DNA from: Comamonadaceae bacterium
GTDB lineage: Bacteria; Pseudomonadota; Gammaproteobacteria; Burkholderiales; Burkholderiaceae_C
Direction: 5' to 3'
NCBI GenBank assembly: GCA_947475685.1
Contig: CANJNC010000016.1
Location: 1 to 64,000 of the forward strand
DNA length: 64,000 nucleotides
A model generated the notes under the pieces. That model was not told the origin of the DNA, did no database searches, and saw nothing but the letters and a program-made list of their open reading frames with translations. How positions within the stretch are numbered: position 1 is the stretch's first letter; each line of letters opens with the position of its first letter. The position numbers were made by a program, and so were the translations under genes. This document shows positions 46,369-56,247 of this stretch, in pieces.

Positions 46369-46476
46369 GTGACCGAGCCTCACTTTGTAAATCGCACGGC
46401 CCCCAGATTTGTCGGGTGGTTCAACACCAACGACTTGGGGACTCGCCGCGACAAAGTTGCATCGCTCCTCGGTACA
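46369..46476 (-). promoter_or_regulatory. SAH riboswitch controlling ahcY
   Basis: Read on the minus strand, the conserved core CCGAGGAGCGATGCAAC (46472-46456) and the closing GGCTCGG (46379-46373) are both present. CCGAG pairs with CTCGG, extended outward by GTG/CAC. ACTTTGT (46457-46451) pairs with ACAAAGT (46388-46382), forming a second stem with a long peripheral arm. These are the hallmarks of the SAH riboswitch, which in proteobacteria activates ahcY-type genes on binding SAH. The distance to the ahcY ATG is about 165 nt. Confidence 0.88.
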
Positions 46477-46479
46477 CGA

Positions 46480-46485
46480 ATTATA
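46480..46485 (-). promoter_or_regulatory. -10 element of the ahcY/riboswitch transcript
   Basis: TATAAT on the minus strand lies just before the riboswitch 5' end, so transcription would start near 46473. No good -35 is seen at 17 bp spacing. Confidence 0.5.
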
Positions 46486-46632
46486 TCCATGCGCGCAGGG
46501 CTTGCGCCCTATTTCTCACAATAAACCCCAAAAATGAGGGGCTTGAACACTTGCACATTCGCGCAAAAAGCCCACTTTGGGACTCTGGTGCTGATTTTGG
46601 GTGTGAAGGGCATCGCCCCAAGCCCAATCTCT

Positions 46633-46659
46633 TTGGCAAAAGCGCAAGCGGGTTAAAAT
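46633..46659 (+). promoter_or_regulatory. Possible prfC promoter
   Basis: TTGGCA (46633-46638) and TAAAAT (46654-46659) with a 15-bp spacer, about 150 bases upstream of the prfC start. Spacing is short of the ideal 17. Confidence 0.3.
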
Positions 46660-46811
46660 ACAGATCTTCTCTTGTTTAGAGCTACAAAAAGCCTGCCAAT
46701 CCATGAGGGTCACGCACGCCACTTTGTCCGTTGGATGAATGGCCAAACGCTTTGTACAGCGGCTTTGAACTGGACTTTTATCCTTCTTTGAGTTTTCAAT
46801 GTCTAAGCACC

Positions 46812-48449
46812 ATGCAAGTTGCCTCTTTCACTTCCGAGGTTAAGCGTCGACGCACCTTTGCCATCATCTCTCACCCGGATGCGGGTAAAACCACGCTCAC
46901 CGAAAAGTTGCTCTTGTTCTCAGGCGCCATTCAAATTGCGGGCTCTGTCAAAGCCAGAAAAGCCACCCGACACGCGACCAGCGACTGGATGGAGATTGAA
47001 AAGCAACGGGGCATCTCCGTGGCCTCGTCGGTCATGCAAATGTTGTACCGCGATCATGTGATCAATTTGCTTGACACGCCTGGGCACAAAGACTTCTCCG
47101 AAGACACCTACCGAGTGCTCACGGCCGTTGACTCCGCCTTGATGGTGATCGATGCGGCCAATGGCGTAGAGGCTCAAACCAGGCGACTCATTGAGGTGTG
47201 CAGGACACGCGACACGCCCATCATCACTTTTGTCAACAAGATGGACCGAGAAGTGCGCGACCCTTTGGATATTTTGGACGAAGTTGAACGTGAACTGGGC
47301 ATGCCGTGTGTCCCCATGACTTGGCCTGTGGGCCAGGGCAAGTCCTTTGGAGGAATCATTGACTTCTCCAAGCAAAGCATGAAGGTCTTTGAGTCCGGCT
47401 CTGAAAGACGGCCTCAAGATTTTGAGACCGTGCCCTTGAGTGAGCTCTCTCGTTTAAAGGAGCGCTTTGGACTCGAGTTCGCAAGCGCCTTAGAGAGCAT
47501 GGAGTTGGCCACTGGCGCCTCACCTGCCTTTGATCGTGAGGCCTTTTTATTGGGCAAACAAACCCCCGTCTTCTTTGGCTCGGGCGTGAACAATTTTGGT
47601 GTCATGGAGGTCTTGGACGCTTTGGTTGATCTGGCCCCTGCGCCTCAACCCAGGCAAAGCACGGTCATTGCCCAAGGCCAAACTCATCTAAAGACCATTG
47701 AACCCGATGGGGCGCAATTCTCGGGTGTGGTGTTTAAGGTACAAGCCAATATGGACCCCTCTCACCGTGACCGCATCGCCTTTGTCCGGGTGGCGTCAGG
47801 CCGATACGCGCCAGGCATGAAGCTCAAAGTTCAACGCACCTCCAAAGAGCTCAGGCCCACCTCGGTGGTGACGTTTTTAAGCCAACGCCGAGAAGCCGTT
47901 GAGGAGGCCTTTGCCGGTGACATCATCGGCTTTACCACCCATGGTGGCGTTCAGTTGGGAGACACCATCACCGATGGCGCCTCTTTGCAGTTCACGGGCT
48001 TGCCTTTCTTTGCGCCAGAGCTCTTTATGACCGTGATTTTAAAAAATCCACTGCGCACCAAACAACTTCAAACCGGCTTGGCCCAATTGGGTGAAGAAGG
48101 AGCGATTCAAGTGTTTCGTCCCGATGCGGGTGGCTTGATGCTCCTGGGCGCCATTGGACAACTTCAATTCGAAGTGGTTCAACACAGACTCAAAGCCGAG
48201 TACGACTGCGATGTGCGGCTTGAGGGCTGCCCCTACACGGGTGCGAGATGGATCACCGCGGACACGCCACAAGAACTCAAGGAGTTTTTGTATGCCTACC
48301 CCAGCAGAATGGCAAGCGACGCAGCGAATGCGCTGGCCTATCTTTGCACCTCACCTTACGATGTGCGGCTCGCGCAAGAGCGCTTTCCAAAAATTCACTT
48401 TCACCCCTTGAGAGAGCATGCGGGCCTGGCCCTGCAAAATGCTCACTGA
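46812..48449 (+). CDS. prfC: Peptide chain release factor 3
   Basis: A translational GTPase that recycles RF1/RF2 after termination. The 545-residue protein starts MQVASFTSEVKRRRTFAII. G1 is SHPDAGKTTLTEKLL, switch region QRGISVASSVMQM, G3 DTPGHKDF and G4 NKMDRE. Domain II and the C-terminal FRPDAGGLMLLGAIGQLQFEVV are typical of RF3. ATG 46812 matches the family start; the frame is open 27 codons further upstream without similarity. It is convergent with the long UvrA gene. Confidence 0.97.
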   Translation: MQVASFTSEVKRRRTFAIISHPDAGKTTLTEKLLLFSGAIQIAGSVKARKATRHATSDWMEIEKQRGISVASSVMQMLYRDHVINLLDTPGHKDFSEDTYRVLTAVDSALMVIDAANGVEAQTRRLIEVCRTRDTPIITFVNKMDREVRDPLDILDEVERELGMPCVPMTWPVGQGKSFGGIIDFSKQSMKVFESGSERRPQDFETVPLSELSRLKERFGLEFASALESMELATGASPAFDREAFLLGKQTPVFFGSGVNNFGVMEVLDALVDLAPAPQPRQSTVIAQGQTHLKTIEPDGAQFSGVVFKVQANMDPSHRDRIAFVRVASGRYAPGMKLKVQRTSKELRPTSVVTFLSQRREAVEEAFAGDIIGFTTHGGVQLGDTITDGASLQFTGLPFFAPELFMTVILKNPLRTKQLQTGLAQLGEEGAIQVFRPDAGGLMLLGAIGQLQFEVVQHRLKAEYDCDVRLEGCPYTGARWITADTPQELKEFLYAYPSRMASDAANALAYLCTSPYDVRLAQERFPKIHFHPLREHAGLALQNAH

Positions 48450-48480
48450 GCAAAAGCACCCCTCTGATCGTCCACTCTTT

Positions 48481-48510
48481 TTGCGGGCGCTTTGCTGAAA
48501 GCGCCCGCAA
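48481..48510. other. Perfect 13-bp hairpin between prfC and uvrA
   Basis: TTGCGGGCGCTTT (48481-48493) and AAAGCGCCCGCAA (48498-48510) pair fully across a 4-nt loop between convergent genes. There is no T run on the exit side of either strand, so it may work as a barrier or processing signal rather than a standard intrinsic terminator. Confidence 0.6.
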
Positions 48511-48529
48511 AGCGTCTGCAGAGCGCCTT

Positions 48530-51500
48530 TTAAGCCTTGCTTTTTTGCGCTGAGGCTCTAGAGAGAACGGCCTTCAAGGCAACGCCCGTGTGCGTCTTTG
48601 AGCGAACGATGTCCTCGGGTGTGCCCGCCGCCACCAAGTGGCCCCCTTCTTGTCCGCCTTCTGGACCCAGATCAATCACCCAATCGGCCTCGGCGATCAC
48701 ATCCAAATCGTGCTCAATCACGACCACGCTGTGTCCAGCGTCCACGAGCCGATGAAGCACCCGAATCAACAAGTCAACATCGGACATGTGCAGCCCAACC
48801 GTCGGCTCGTCCAAGACGTACAGGGTGTGGGGGACTTTGTAGCCCCTTTTGCCCACATCGTCTCGAACCTTGGACAACTCGGTCACCAATTTAATGCGCT
48901 GCGCCTCACCCCCACTCAAGGTAGGAGAGGGTTGGCCAATGGTCAAATAACCCAAGCCCACGTCCTTTAAAAGCCTCAATGGATGAGACACGCTTGGCAA
49001 GTTTGCAAAAAACTCCACGGCCTCATCCACCTCCATTTGAAGCACCTCACCAATGCTTTTGCCTCTCCAAGTCACCGCCAGCGTTTCTGCATTAAAGCGC
49101 GCACCCAAACAGACCTCGCACCTGACTTTGACGTCTGGCAAAAAGCTCATCTCTATGGTGCGCATGCCTTGGCCTTCACAGGCAGGACACCTGCCATCTC
49201 CCGTATTGAAGCTGAATCGCTTTTGCGAATAACCGCGAGCTTTGGCCTCCAAGGTGTCGGCAAACAACTTTCTGATCGTGTCCCAAAACCCAATGTAGGT
49301 CGCCGGACAACTTCGAGGTGTTTTGCCAATGGGCGTTTGATCCACTTCAAGCACACGATCAATGTGCTCAAACCCCTCTAAAGCCTCGCAGCCTAGCCAA
49401 GCTTTGCCGGCGGCCTTTTTGGACACCGCCAACTGCACATTGGCCAACAAGATGTCGCGTGCAAGCGTTGACTTTCCAGAACCCGATACACCGGTGACGG
49501 CCACCAATTTCTTCAATGGCACTTGGACATCGATGTGTTTCAAATTGTGCAAATAAGCACCTTTAAGCCACAAACCCTCTTGCGCGCTATTAGGGTGTTC
49601 AATCGTTCGCCTGGCTTGAAACGGATGGAGCATGGCTTGGCGCAAGTACCTCCCCGTCACAGAGATCGGATTCGCCTGTAAATCGGCGACCAAGCCTTGG
49701 GCGACCAATTGCCCACCTCGCACCCCAGCACTGGGTCCAATGTCAATCAAATGCTCTGCTTTTCGCATGGTGTCCTCGTCATGCTCGACCACCACCAAGG
49801 TGTTGCCCTTGTCGCACAAGAGTTGCAAGGCTTTTAAGAGCATCTGGTTGTCTCTGGCATGCAAGCCAATGGTTGGCTCATCCAATACATAACACACACC
49901 TTGCAAGTTGCTGCCAAGTTGCGCCGCCAATCGAATGCGTTGCGCCTCGCCCCCACTTAAACTGGGCGCACCGCGGTCTAGGGTCAAGTAAGCCAGGCCC
50001 ACCTGTTCCAAAAATTTAAGCCGTCCCTTGATCTCAGGAATCAAATCTTTTGCAATTTGAGCCTCGCGGCCCAACAGCTTTAACTGCTGTGCCCATTGAG
50101 AAATTTCTTTCACACTCATGCGTGCAATGTCGGTGATGGCCTGACCCTGAAACGTCACCGCTCGCGCCGTTGGATTCAAACGCGTACCCGCACAACTGGC
50201 ACAGGTGCTCTCCACAAACTCTTCCAGCACAGGCTCGGCAAAGGTTTGCTCGCGACCCTTTTGTGACGGGTCGACTTGCGTATCGTCCAATAAATTGCGC
50301 TGCGAGGCATCCAACTTCAAGCCCGTTCCCACGCAACTCGTGCACCAACCGTGTTTGGAGTTGTAAGAAAAGAGCCTGGGGTCCAACTCGGCGTAGGAGG
50401 TCGAACACACCGGACAAGCTCTTTTGGTTGAAAAAACCTCTAACGTGCCAAGCTTTGCACAAGCGTGGCTCGCTTGAAAGGCCGACCTCAAAGGCAACAA
50501 ATCGCTCAATACATGCACCACACCCTTACCAAGTTCAAGCGCCAAAGCCAAGCCTTTTCTCAACAAATCTTCTTCATTTGCGCTCACCCATAGACTCAAC
50601 ACTGGCAACTCGATGGTGTGCTCCTTGAAGCGATCAATCCTAGGAAACTTCACCGTTGACAAGTACTCCCCATCCACACGCAAATGGGTGTATCCCTTGA
50701 GTCGCGCCCATTCTGCCAAGTCGGTATAGACCCCTTTGCGATTGATCACCAAAGGCGCCAACAGTCCAATCTCTTGCCCTTTGAAGCGGCGCATGATTTG
50801 CGCCACAATGCTTTCTGGGGTTTGGGCCTGCACGGCCACTGCGTCGTGAATACAGTGCTGCACACCCAATTTGACATAAAGCAATCTGAGAAAATGCCAG
50901 ATCTCGGTGGTTGTTCCAACTGTGGACTTTCGCCCCCCTCTTGAGAGCCGCTGCTCAATGGCGACCGTGGGCGGAATGCCGTAAACCGCATCCACCTCGG
51001 GGCGGCCTGCGGGTTGAACAATGCTTCGGGCATAGGCGTTCAAACTCTCCAAATATCGTCTCTGCCCCTCATTGAACAAAATGTCAAAGGCAAGCGTCGA
51101 CTTACCCGAACCCGATACCCCTGTGATGACGTTGAAACGACCCCGGGGAATATTGACACTCAGATTTTTTAAATTGTGTTCTTTGGCATTGACAATTTGA
51201 ATGTCCCCTTGATCCTTGCCGACAAAAGCGTGCTTCAAGACCTTGGTTGCCCGTTGAGATGGGAGCTGATTTTTTTCTTTCGCCCTCTCAAAGCCCTCGT
51301 CATGGAGAACACCGTACTCGCCTAGGGTCGCGTCGTAGGAGCGCAAAGCTTGCGCAGTGTGCGAGCTGGCATGCAGCCGAATCTCCTCAGGTGTGCCCTC
51401 AGCCACCAAACAACCCCCATGCTCACCGCCCTCTGGGCCCAAATCAATCAACCAGTCGCTGGCTCTGATCACATCCAAATTGTGCTCAATGACAATCAAA

Positions 51501-54325
51501 GAGTGCCCAGCCTCCAACAACTTTCTAAGCGCGCGCATGAGTTTGGCTATGTCGTCAAAATGAAGTCCCGTGGTGGGCTCATCAAATAAAAACAAGGTCC
51601 CTTTCTTGGCCACCGCTTGACGCATGCTTGAGCGTTGCTTGGCCGCTTGAGCCAAATAACCCGCAAGTTTCAAACGCTGTGACTCTCCTCCACTTAAAGT
51701 GGGCACGGGTTGCCCCAATTTGAGATACTCTAAACCCACGTCCATGATCGGCTGTAAAGCACGAATGACCTCCGGGTCGGCTCTAAAGAGATGGGTCGCC
51801 TCACTCACCGTGAGCTCCAAAATTTGCGCCACGCTTAAGAACTGCGTCTCTTGTTTCGCGTTGGTGCGTTCAATTTTGACGTCCAAAATTTCTGCTCGGT
51901 AGCGCTCACCCTGGCAGTCTTGGCAGCGCAAATAGACATCGCTCAAAAACTGCATCTCTACATGTTCAAAACCTGATCCGCCACACGTCGGACAACGACC
52001 ATCCCCGTGGTTAAAGCTGAATTTGGAATGTGTATACCCGCGCTGCTGCGCCAAAGGGGTCTTTGCAAAAAGCTCTCGGATGCTGTCCCAAGCCCCTACA
52101 TAACTCACGGGATTGGACCTGGCGGTTTTACCAATCGGGGACTGGTCAACAAACACCACATCGCTCAAGTAATCGGCGCCCAAGAGTCGGCTGTGGGCAC
52201 CAGGTGAATCTGTTGACTGACCAAAATGGCGCAACAAGGCCGGCGCCAAAATGTCTTGCATCAGGGTTGATTTACCCGAGCCACTGACACCGGTCACGCA
52301 CACCAAGCGCAGCAAAGGAAATTCAATGGAGAGATTTTTTAAATTGTGCTCCGTCGCACCCTCCAAGACCAACCTGGGCGTGGCATCGGTGACGGCGCGC
52401 TTTAGACCCATGCCCACTTGTTTGCGAGCCCCCAAATACGCACCGGTCAAGGTGTCGGCCTTCTTTAAATCCTCAATGGCCCCGTCAAAAACAATTTCCC
52501 CTCCTCGCTCACCTGGGCCAGGCCCCATGTCGATGATCCGATCCGCAGCAAACATCACCGCAGGATCGTGCTCAACCACCACCAAGGTGTTGCCTGCATT
52601 GCGCAAGCGCTGCATGGCTTGTGTGATGCGACCCATGTCTCTTGGATGCAAACCAATGCTGGGCTCATCCAACACAAACAATGTATTGACCAATGACGTC
52701 CCAAGGGCCGTTGTCAAATTGATGCGCTGCACCTCACCACCGCTTAAAGTCCGACTTTGTCTATCCAAGCTTAAATAGCCAAGACCCACGTCCACCAGGT
52801 ATTTTAATCTGGCACGTATTTCTTCCAAGAGCAACTCCAGTGCTTGCACTTGCGCGCTTTTGGCACTGCGAAGAACCCCCTCGCTTGAGAGGTGCTTGTC
52901 GCCCTTTAACGTGTCGGACATCTGCACATGCATTCGATCAAAAAACACCCGAAGTCGCTCAATCGACAAACGCATCAAATCGTGCAGACACAAGCCCGGC
53001 AAGCTTTGGAGCTGCGCATCACTCCAAGACACACCCACGGGTTTAAAGCGCTGACTGGATTCAAGAACCTCATGGGCCGCCTCCAATGAACCAACCCGCC
53101 AAAGCAAACTCTCCATCTTGAGTCGCGCGCTGTCACACGCCGAGCATGCGGTGTAACTGCGGTATTTTGAGAGCATGACACGAATGTGCATTTTGTAAGA
53201 CTTGGTCTCCAAGTATTCAAAAAAGCGCTTCACCCCATACCACTGTTGATTCCATTTGCCCGCCCAATTGGGCGAGCCCAAAATGACCCAATCCTTTTGC
53301 ACCTGGGTGAGTTGATACCAAGGTGTGTCTCTAGGAATACCGGCTTTTTCAGCAAAACGCATCAAGTCCGCCTGCGAGTCTTTCCATGCAGGTGTTTGAA
53401 TGGGTTTGATGGCACCAGAACGAAGCGTCAAGCGGTCATTGGGAATGACCAATCCATAGTCCACCCCAATCACCCGCCCAAAACCTCTACACGTCTCACA
53501 CGCGCCCAGTGCTGAGTTGAAAGAAAACAAGGAGGGGCTTGGGTCTTGGTAAGTCAACTCACTTTCCGGACAATGCAGGCCCGTGGAGAAACGCCAAATT
53601 TCCACCTCCTCGGTTTGCGCGTCGATGGCATAAACTTGCATGCGACCTGCACCCCTTTTGAGTGCCGTTTCAATGGCCTCAATGGCTCTGGACTTCTCCA
53701 CGTGAGAAAGCCTGAAGCGATCGGCCACGACATCAATGACTTGCCTTGGGCCTGTGAGCGTTGCAACTTGGCGTTGGGCTTGAATCTTGGTGAACCCTGA
53801 AGCACTCAACCATTGCTCGATGTCTTCTTGCGTGATGGTGGCGGGCAACTCAACCGCAAAGGTCACCACGAGCCTTAGATCTCTTTGATTTAAACGGCGC
53901 TGGATTTCATCAAACAAACTCTGCGCACTGTCGTGTCGAACTGGCAAGGCCGTTTTTGAATCAAACAAATGCGCCAACCTTGCGAATAGCAACTTCAAGT
54001 GATCGTTCAACTCGGTCATGGTGCCCACCGTTGAGCGAGAGCTTCTCACGGGATTGGTTTGATCAATGGCAATGGCGGGCGGTACACCCTCGACTTGATC
54101 GACCTGCGGTCGATCCATGCGATCCAAAAACTGACGCGCATAGGCACTAAACGTTTCAACATAACGCCTTTGACCTTCTGCGTATAGGGTGTCAAACACC
54201 AAACTCGATTTTCCAGAGCCACTCGGCCCCGTCACAACCGTGAGCTCTCCTGTTTTAAAGTCCACGTCCAGATTTTTTAAATTGTGCTGACGCGCACCGC
54301 GTATTTTGATCAAACCTTGTGACAT
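48530..54325 (-). CDS. uvrA: Double-length UvrA: two UvrA-like halves in one 1931-residue chain
   Basis: UvrA is the damage-sensing ABC ATPase of nucleotide excision repair, normally about 940 residues with two ATPase cassettes and acting as a dimer. This chain has four: Walker A at about 33-40, 679-686, 1069-1076 and 1612-1619; LSGGE signatures at about 527, 877, 1456 and 1803; Walker B/D-loop DEPxxGLH at about 553, 915, 1482 and 1839. The first half ends near 1000, with a charged linker (about 1005-1040) before DIQIVNAKEHNLKNL. Zinc-type cysteine clusters: C252/C276/C279 with C394/C397, C778/C781/C801/C804, C1304/C1307 with C1328/C1331, and C1713/C1716/C1736/C1739. The second half resembles the classic UvrB-binding region more closely (1155-1245). 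The halves differ in sequence, so the fusion is old. Whether a normal-length uvrA exists elsewhere in the genome is unknown. Confidence 0.9.
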   Translation of the reverse strand: MSQGLIKIRGARQHNLKNLDVDFKTGELTVVTGPSGSGKSSLVFDTLYAEGQRRYVETFSAYARQFLDRMDRPQVDQVEGVPPAIAIDQTNPVRSSRSTVGTMTELNDHLKLLFARLAHLFDSKTALPVRHDSAQSLFDEIQRRLNQRDLRLVVTFAVELPATITQEDIEQWLSASGFTKIQAQRQVATLTGPRQVIDVVADRFRLSHVEKSRAIEAIETALKRGAGRMQVYAIDAQTEEVEIWRFSTGLHCPESELTYQDPSPSLFSFNSALGACETCRGFGRVIGVDYGLVIPNDRLTLRSGAIKPIQTPAWKDSQADLMRFAEKAGIPRDTPWYQLTQVQKDWVILGSPNWAGKWNQQWYGVKRFFEYLETKSYKMHIRVMLSKYRSYTACSACDSARLKMESLLWRVGSLEAAHEVLESSQRFKPVGVSWSDAQLQSLPGLCLHDLMRLSIERLRVFFDRMHVQMSDTLKGDKHLSSEGVLRSAKSAQVQALELLLEEIRARLKYLVDVGLGYLSLDRQSRTLSGGEVQRINLTTALGTSLVNTLFVLDEPSIGLHPRDMGRITQAMQRLRNAGNTLVVVEHDPAVMFAADRIIDMGPGPGERGGEIVFDGAIEDLKKADTLTGAYLGARKQVGMGLKRAVTDATPRLVLEGATEHNLKNLSIEFPLLRLVCVTGVSGSGKSTLMQDILAPALLRHFGQSTDSPGAHSRLLGADYLSDVVFVDQSPIGKTARSNPVSYVGAWDSIRELFAKTPLAQQRGYTHSKFSFNHGDGRCPTCGGSGFEHVEMQFLSDVYLRCQDCQGERYRAEILDVKIERTNAKQETQFLSVAQILELTVSEATHLFRADPEVIRALQPIMDVGLEYLKLGQPVPTLSGGESQRLKLAGYLAQAAKQRSSMRQAVAKKGTLFLFDEPTTGLHFDDIAKLMRALRKLLEAGHSLIVIEHNLDVIRASDWLIDLGPEGGEHGGCLVAEGTPEEIRLHASSHTAQALRSYDATLGEYGVLHDEGFERAKEKNQLPSQRATKVLKHAFVGKDQGDIQIVNAKEHNLKNLSVNIPRGRFNVITGVSGSGKSTLAFDILFNEGQRRYLESLNAYARSIVQPAGRPEVDAVYGIPPTVAIEQRLSRGGRKSTVGTTTEIWHFLRLLYVKLGVQHCIHDAVAVQAQTPESIVAQIMRRFKGQEIGLLAPLVINRKGVYTDLAEWARLKGYTHLRVDGEYLSTVKFPRIDRFKEHTIELPVLSLWVSANEEDLLRKGLALALELGKGVVHVLSDLLPLRSAFQASHACAKLGTLEVFSTKRACPVCSTSYAELDPRLFSYNSKHGWCTSCVGTGLKLDASQRNLLDDTQVDPSQKGREQTFAEPVLEEFVESTCASCAGTRLNPTARAVTFQGQAITDIARMSVKEISQWAQQLKLLGREAQIAKDLIPEIKGRLKFLEQVGLAYLTLDRGAPSLSGGEAQRIRLAAQLGSNLQGVCYVLDEPTIGLHARDNQMLLKALQLLCDKGNTLVVVEHDEDTMRKAEHLIDIGPSAGVRGGQLVAQGLVADLQANPISVTGRYLRQAMLHPFQARRTIEHPNSAQEGLWLKGAYLHNLKHIDVQVPLKKLVAVTGVSGSGKSTLARDILLANVQLAVSKKAAGKAWLGCEALEGFEHIDRVLEVDQTPIGKTPRSCPATYIGFWDTIRKLFADTLEAKARGYSQKRFSFNTGDGRCPACEGQGMRTIEMSFLPDVKVRCEVCLGARFNAETLAVTWRGKSIGEVLQMEVDEAVEFFANLPSVSHPLRLLKDVGLGYLTIGQPSPTLSGGEAQRIKLVTELSKVRDDVGKRGYKVPHTLYVLDEPTVGLHMSDVDLLIRVLHRLVDAGHSVVVIEHDLDVIAEADWVIDLGPEGGQEGGHLVAAGTPEDIVRSKTHTGVALKAVLSRASAQKSKA

Positions 54326-54467
54326 ATCGACTCTCTACCCTGGGGTTTTATAGGAACAGGTAGAAGATTCTAGGGACAAAGGTCTCTAAAAATGCTCCCT
54401 TTGAAAAATATCCCTAAAAGCCCTTTGAATTCATACAACTCCTCACACAGCCTTCATGGGAAAAGCC

Positions 54468-54517
54468 AACAGAAAAGAAGAAACCCCCGTGGGCCATCAG
54501 GCACACGGGGGTTTCTT
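54468..54517 (-). terminator. Rho-independent terminator of the MHS transporter gene
   Basis: A 14-bp stem (54478-54491 with 54504-54517) centred on AAACCCCCGTG/CACGGGGGTTT with a 12-nt loop. On the minus strand it is followed by a T-rich tract (TTTCTTCTTTTCTG). Confidence 0.88.
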
Positions 54518-54579
54518 GGGTCTTGTTGCGACTGAAATTGCTCAGCTTGAGCGGTTTTCAGACCCCAACATCCCTCTTA

Positions 54580-56247
54580 TCAATCTTGTCGATAGATGTC
54601 TACATCTTTGGTCTCTTTGATAAAGATCATGCCAATCACAAAGGTCGCGCCGGCCACAATAACGGGGTACCACAAGCCGTTGTACATATCCCCCGTTTGC
54701 GCCACGATCGCAAAAGCGGTCGTGGGCAACAAGCCCCCAAACCAACCGTTGCCTATGTGGTAGGGCAAAGACATGGAGGTGTAGCGAATCCGGGTTGGGA
54801 ACAACTCCACGAGCATTGCAGCAATTGGGCCATACACCATCGTGACCAAAATCACAAGATACGTCAAAATGACAACCACGGTGACTTTGTCCAATTTAGC
54901 CATGTCCGCTTTGGCTGGATAGCCCGCTTCTTTGAGCGCTTCGCCAATCGATTTTTTGAACTCGGCAATTTTCTTGACGCTTTCTTCGTCAAATTTAGAG
55001 TTCGCCACTGTAGCTGTTGGCGACTCAATTTCAGTCGTTCCAATCATCACTTTGGTGGGGGTGCCTGCTGGTGCGATTTGGTTAGAGTAACTCACCGCAT
55101 TTTGCGCCAAATACCGCTTGGCGATATCGCAAGAGCTCTTAAAGTCAATCTCACGTGCAATGGGGCTGCCTTGGAAAGAGCATGATGCCTCATCACTCAC
55201 GACCACCACCTTGGCGCTTGCCTGAGCGGCGGCCAAATCTGGATTGGCCGCTTTGGTCAAGGCTTGGAAAACGGGGAAGTACGTCACCACTGCCAACAAC
55301 AAACCCAGCATGATGATTGGTTTTCTTCCAATTTTGTCCGACAAAGAGCCAAAAACAATGAAGAAAGGCGTCCCAATCAGCAAAGAGGCAGCGACCAACA
55401 AGTTCGCCGTTGTGGCCTCAACTTTTAAGACTTGCGTCATAAAAAAGAGCACATAAAACTGACCCGAATACCAAACCACCGCTTGGCCTGCAGTCAAACC
55501 AAAAAGCGCCAAAATGACCACTTTCAAGTTCTTCCATTCACCAAAAGACTCTGACAAGGGCGCTTTAGAGATCTTGCCCTCGGACTTCATGCGCTGAAAT
55601 GCAGGGGACTCGTTCATTGACAAGCGAATGTACACAGACACGGCTAACAAGGCAATGGACAACAGGAACGGGATCCTCCAACCCCATGACGCAAAATCCG
55701 CCTCTGGCATGGAGCTTCTCGTGCCCAAAATCACCATCAAAGATAAAAACAGTCCAAGCGTTGCGGTCGTTTGAATCCAAGAGGTGAAGGCGCCACGGTG
55801 GCCATGAGGCGCATGCTCGGCAACGTACGTTGCTGCGCCCCCGTACTCACCCCCCAAGGCCAAGCCTTGAAGCATTCGCAAAGCGATCAAGATCACGGGC
55901 GCGGCAACGCCAATGCTTGAATACGCTGGCAAAAGACCAACGACAAAAGTGGACATACCCATGATCACAATGGTGACCAAAAAGGTGTATTTTCGACCGA
56001 TCATGTCTCCAAGTCGACCAAACACCAGCGCACCAAATGGGCGCACCAAGAATCCAGCCGCAAACGCCAACAAGGCGAAAATGAACGCGGCAGCGGGGTC
56101 TAAACCGCTAAAGAATTGCTTGGCGATGATCGCAGCAAGTGAGCCGTAGAGGTAAAAGTCATACCACTCAAAAACCGTTCCAAGCGAGGAAGCAAATATG
56201 ACCTTCTTCTCCTCTGAGGTCATGGTGTGTGGTGCATGTGCAGCCAT
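54580..56247 (-). CDS. MFS transporter, metabolite:H+ symporter (ProP-like) family
   Basis: A 12-helix major facilitator of 555 residues. It begins with SSLGTVFEWYDFYLYGSLA, the typical MHS start, and carries GRLGDMIGRKYTF (loop 2-3 motif), RMLQGLALGGEYGGAATYVAEHAP and SDKIGRKPIIMLG. A hydrophilic insert of about 120 residues (about 332-453) separates two late helices and has two cysteines (about 356 and 373) that could pair in the periplasm. AGGAG precedes the ATG. Substrate is unknown; members move organic acids, betaine or proline. The gene stands alone with a strong terminator. Confidence 0.9.
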   Translation of the reverse strand: MAAHAPHTMTSEEKKVIFASSLGTVFEWYDFYLYGSLAAIIAKQFFSGLDPAAAFIFALLAFAAGFLVRPFGALVFGRLGDMIGRKYTFLVTIVIMGMSTFVVGLLPAYSSIGVAAPVILIALRMLQGLALGGEYGGAATYVAEHAPHGHRGAFTSWIQTTATLGLFLSLMVILGTRSSMPEADFASWGWRIPFLLSIALLAVSVYIRLSMNESPAFQRMKSEGKISKAPLSESFGEWKNLKVVILALFGLTAGQAVVWYSGQFYVLFFMTQVLKVEATTANLLVAASLLIGTPFFIVFGSLSDKIGRKPIIMLGLLLAVVTYFPVFQALTKAANPDLAAAQASAKVVVVSDEASCSFQGSPIAREIDFKSSCDIAKRYLAQNAVSYSNQIAPAGTPTKVMIGTTEIESPTATVANSKFDEESVKKIAEFKKSIGEALKEAGYPAKADMAKLDKVTVVVILTYLVILVTMVYGPIAAMLVELFPTRIRYTSMSLPYHIGNGWFGGLLPTTAFAIVAQTGDMYNGLWYPVIVAGATFVIGMIFIKETKDVDIYRQD

